Source of the DNA: an uncultured Collinsella sp.
GTDB lineage: Bacteria > Actinomycetota > Coriobacteriia > Coriobacteriales > Coriobacteriaceae
Reading direction: 5' to 3'
Assembly: GCA_900549555.1 (NCBI GenBank)
Contig: UROO01000052.1
Location: forward strand, 1 to 13,147
Length of the DNA stretch: 13,147 nucleotides
A program made the position numbers and the translations under genes. The notes under the pieces are model-generated. The model worked only from the letters and a program-made list of their open reading frames with translations, had not been told where the DNA came from and did no database searches. This document shows, piece by piece, positions 13,100 to 13,147 of this stretch; position 1 is the first letter of the stretch; each line of letters starts with the position of its first letter.

Positions 13100-13147
13100 C
13101 TGTCTCTTATACACATCTGACGCTGCCGACGAACTCTAGGGTGTAGA
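13100..13147 (+). other. Nextera adapter plus i5 index and P5 start (artifact)
   Basis: Bases 13100-13118 are the reverse complement of the Tn5 mosaic end (CTGTCTCTTATACACATCT). Bases 13119-13132 are the rest of the read-1 adapter, 13133-13140 an 8-base index (reverse complement CCTAGAGT, which I recall as Nextera S516), and 13141-13147 the start of P5 (GTGTAGA). Nothing after base 13099 is biological. Confidence 0.98.

Overview
The window is a metagenomic or short-read assembly contig, not a clean genomic segment. Both ends carry Illumina Nextera (Tn5 mosaic-end) adapter sequence, so the genes there are cut artificially. Bases 33 to about 570 encode pieces of an ABC exporter pair. They are joined inside an open reading frame to a C69 dipeptidase gene, most likely an assembly chimera. 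The rest (about 580-13099) looks like one GC-rich, high-GC Gram-positive gut bacterium. A Collinsella-like member of the Coriobacteriia is my best inference, from strong AGGAGG-type ribosome sites, Gly/Ala-rich lipoproteins, a Tat-exported surface protein ending in an LAxTG-type sorting signal, and the folD-fchA pair. The genus is not proven by anything in the sequence.

Layout. Minus strand, 33-3684: an ABC exporter subunit (N-terminal fragment), an ABC ATPase tail fused in frame to a C69 dipeptidase (pepD-like), then a tightly coupled fchA-folD pair for one-carbon folate metabolism. Plus strand, 4062-5500: two tandem paralogous lipoproteins of unknown function. Each ends in its own hairpin terminator, and each is preceded by a copy of the same 19-bp dyad-like element. 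Plus strand, 5806-8283: a large Tat-exported, sortase-anchored protein with a phosphatidylinositol-specific phospholipase C domain, an N-terminal lectin-like region and a C-terminal Ig/MBG-like region. Minus strand, 8378-8647: a small PH-like protein. Plus strand, 8816-10717: a DUF1016/YhcG PDDEXK nuclease-family protein and an ADP-ribosylglycohydrolase, probably co-transcribed. At 10718-11073 lies a weakly supported small ORF and two hairpins. Minus strand, 11074-12411: a protein with two zinc ribbons. Plus strand, 12630-13099: a cation diffusion facilitator cut off by the adapter.

How the genes work together. FchA and FolD interconvert methylene-, methenyl- and formyl-tetrahydrofolate. This FolD lacks two residues of the classical cyclohydrolase site, which suggests a split of labour: FolD as dehydrogenase and FchA as cyclohydrolase. 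The lipoprotein pair and the phospholipase are all cell-surface or secreted proteins. The phospholipase is the most host-facing gene here. I saw no rRNA, tRNA, CRISPR array, insertion sequence or prophage, and no convincing multi-gene defence system. The most interesting items are the predicted LADTG-anchored Tat-exported PI-PLC, the degenerate FolD next to FchA, and the shared element upstream of the lipoprotein duplicates.
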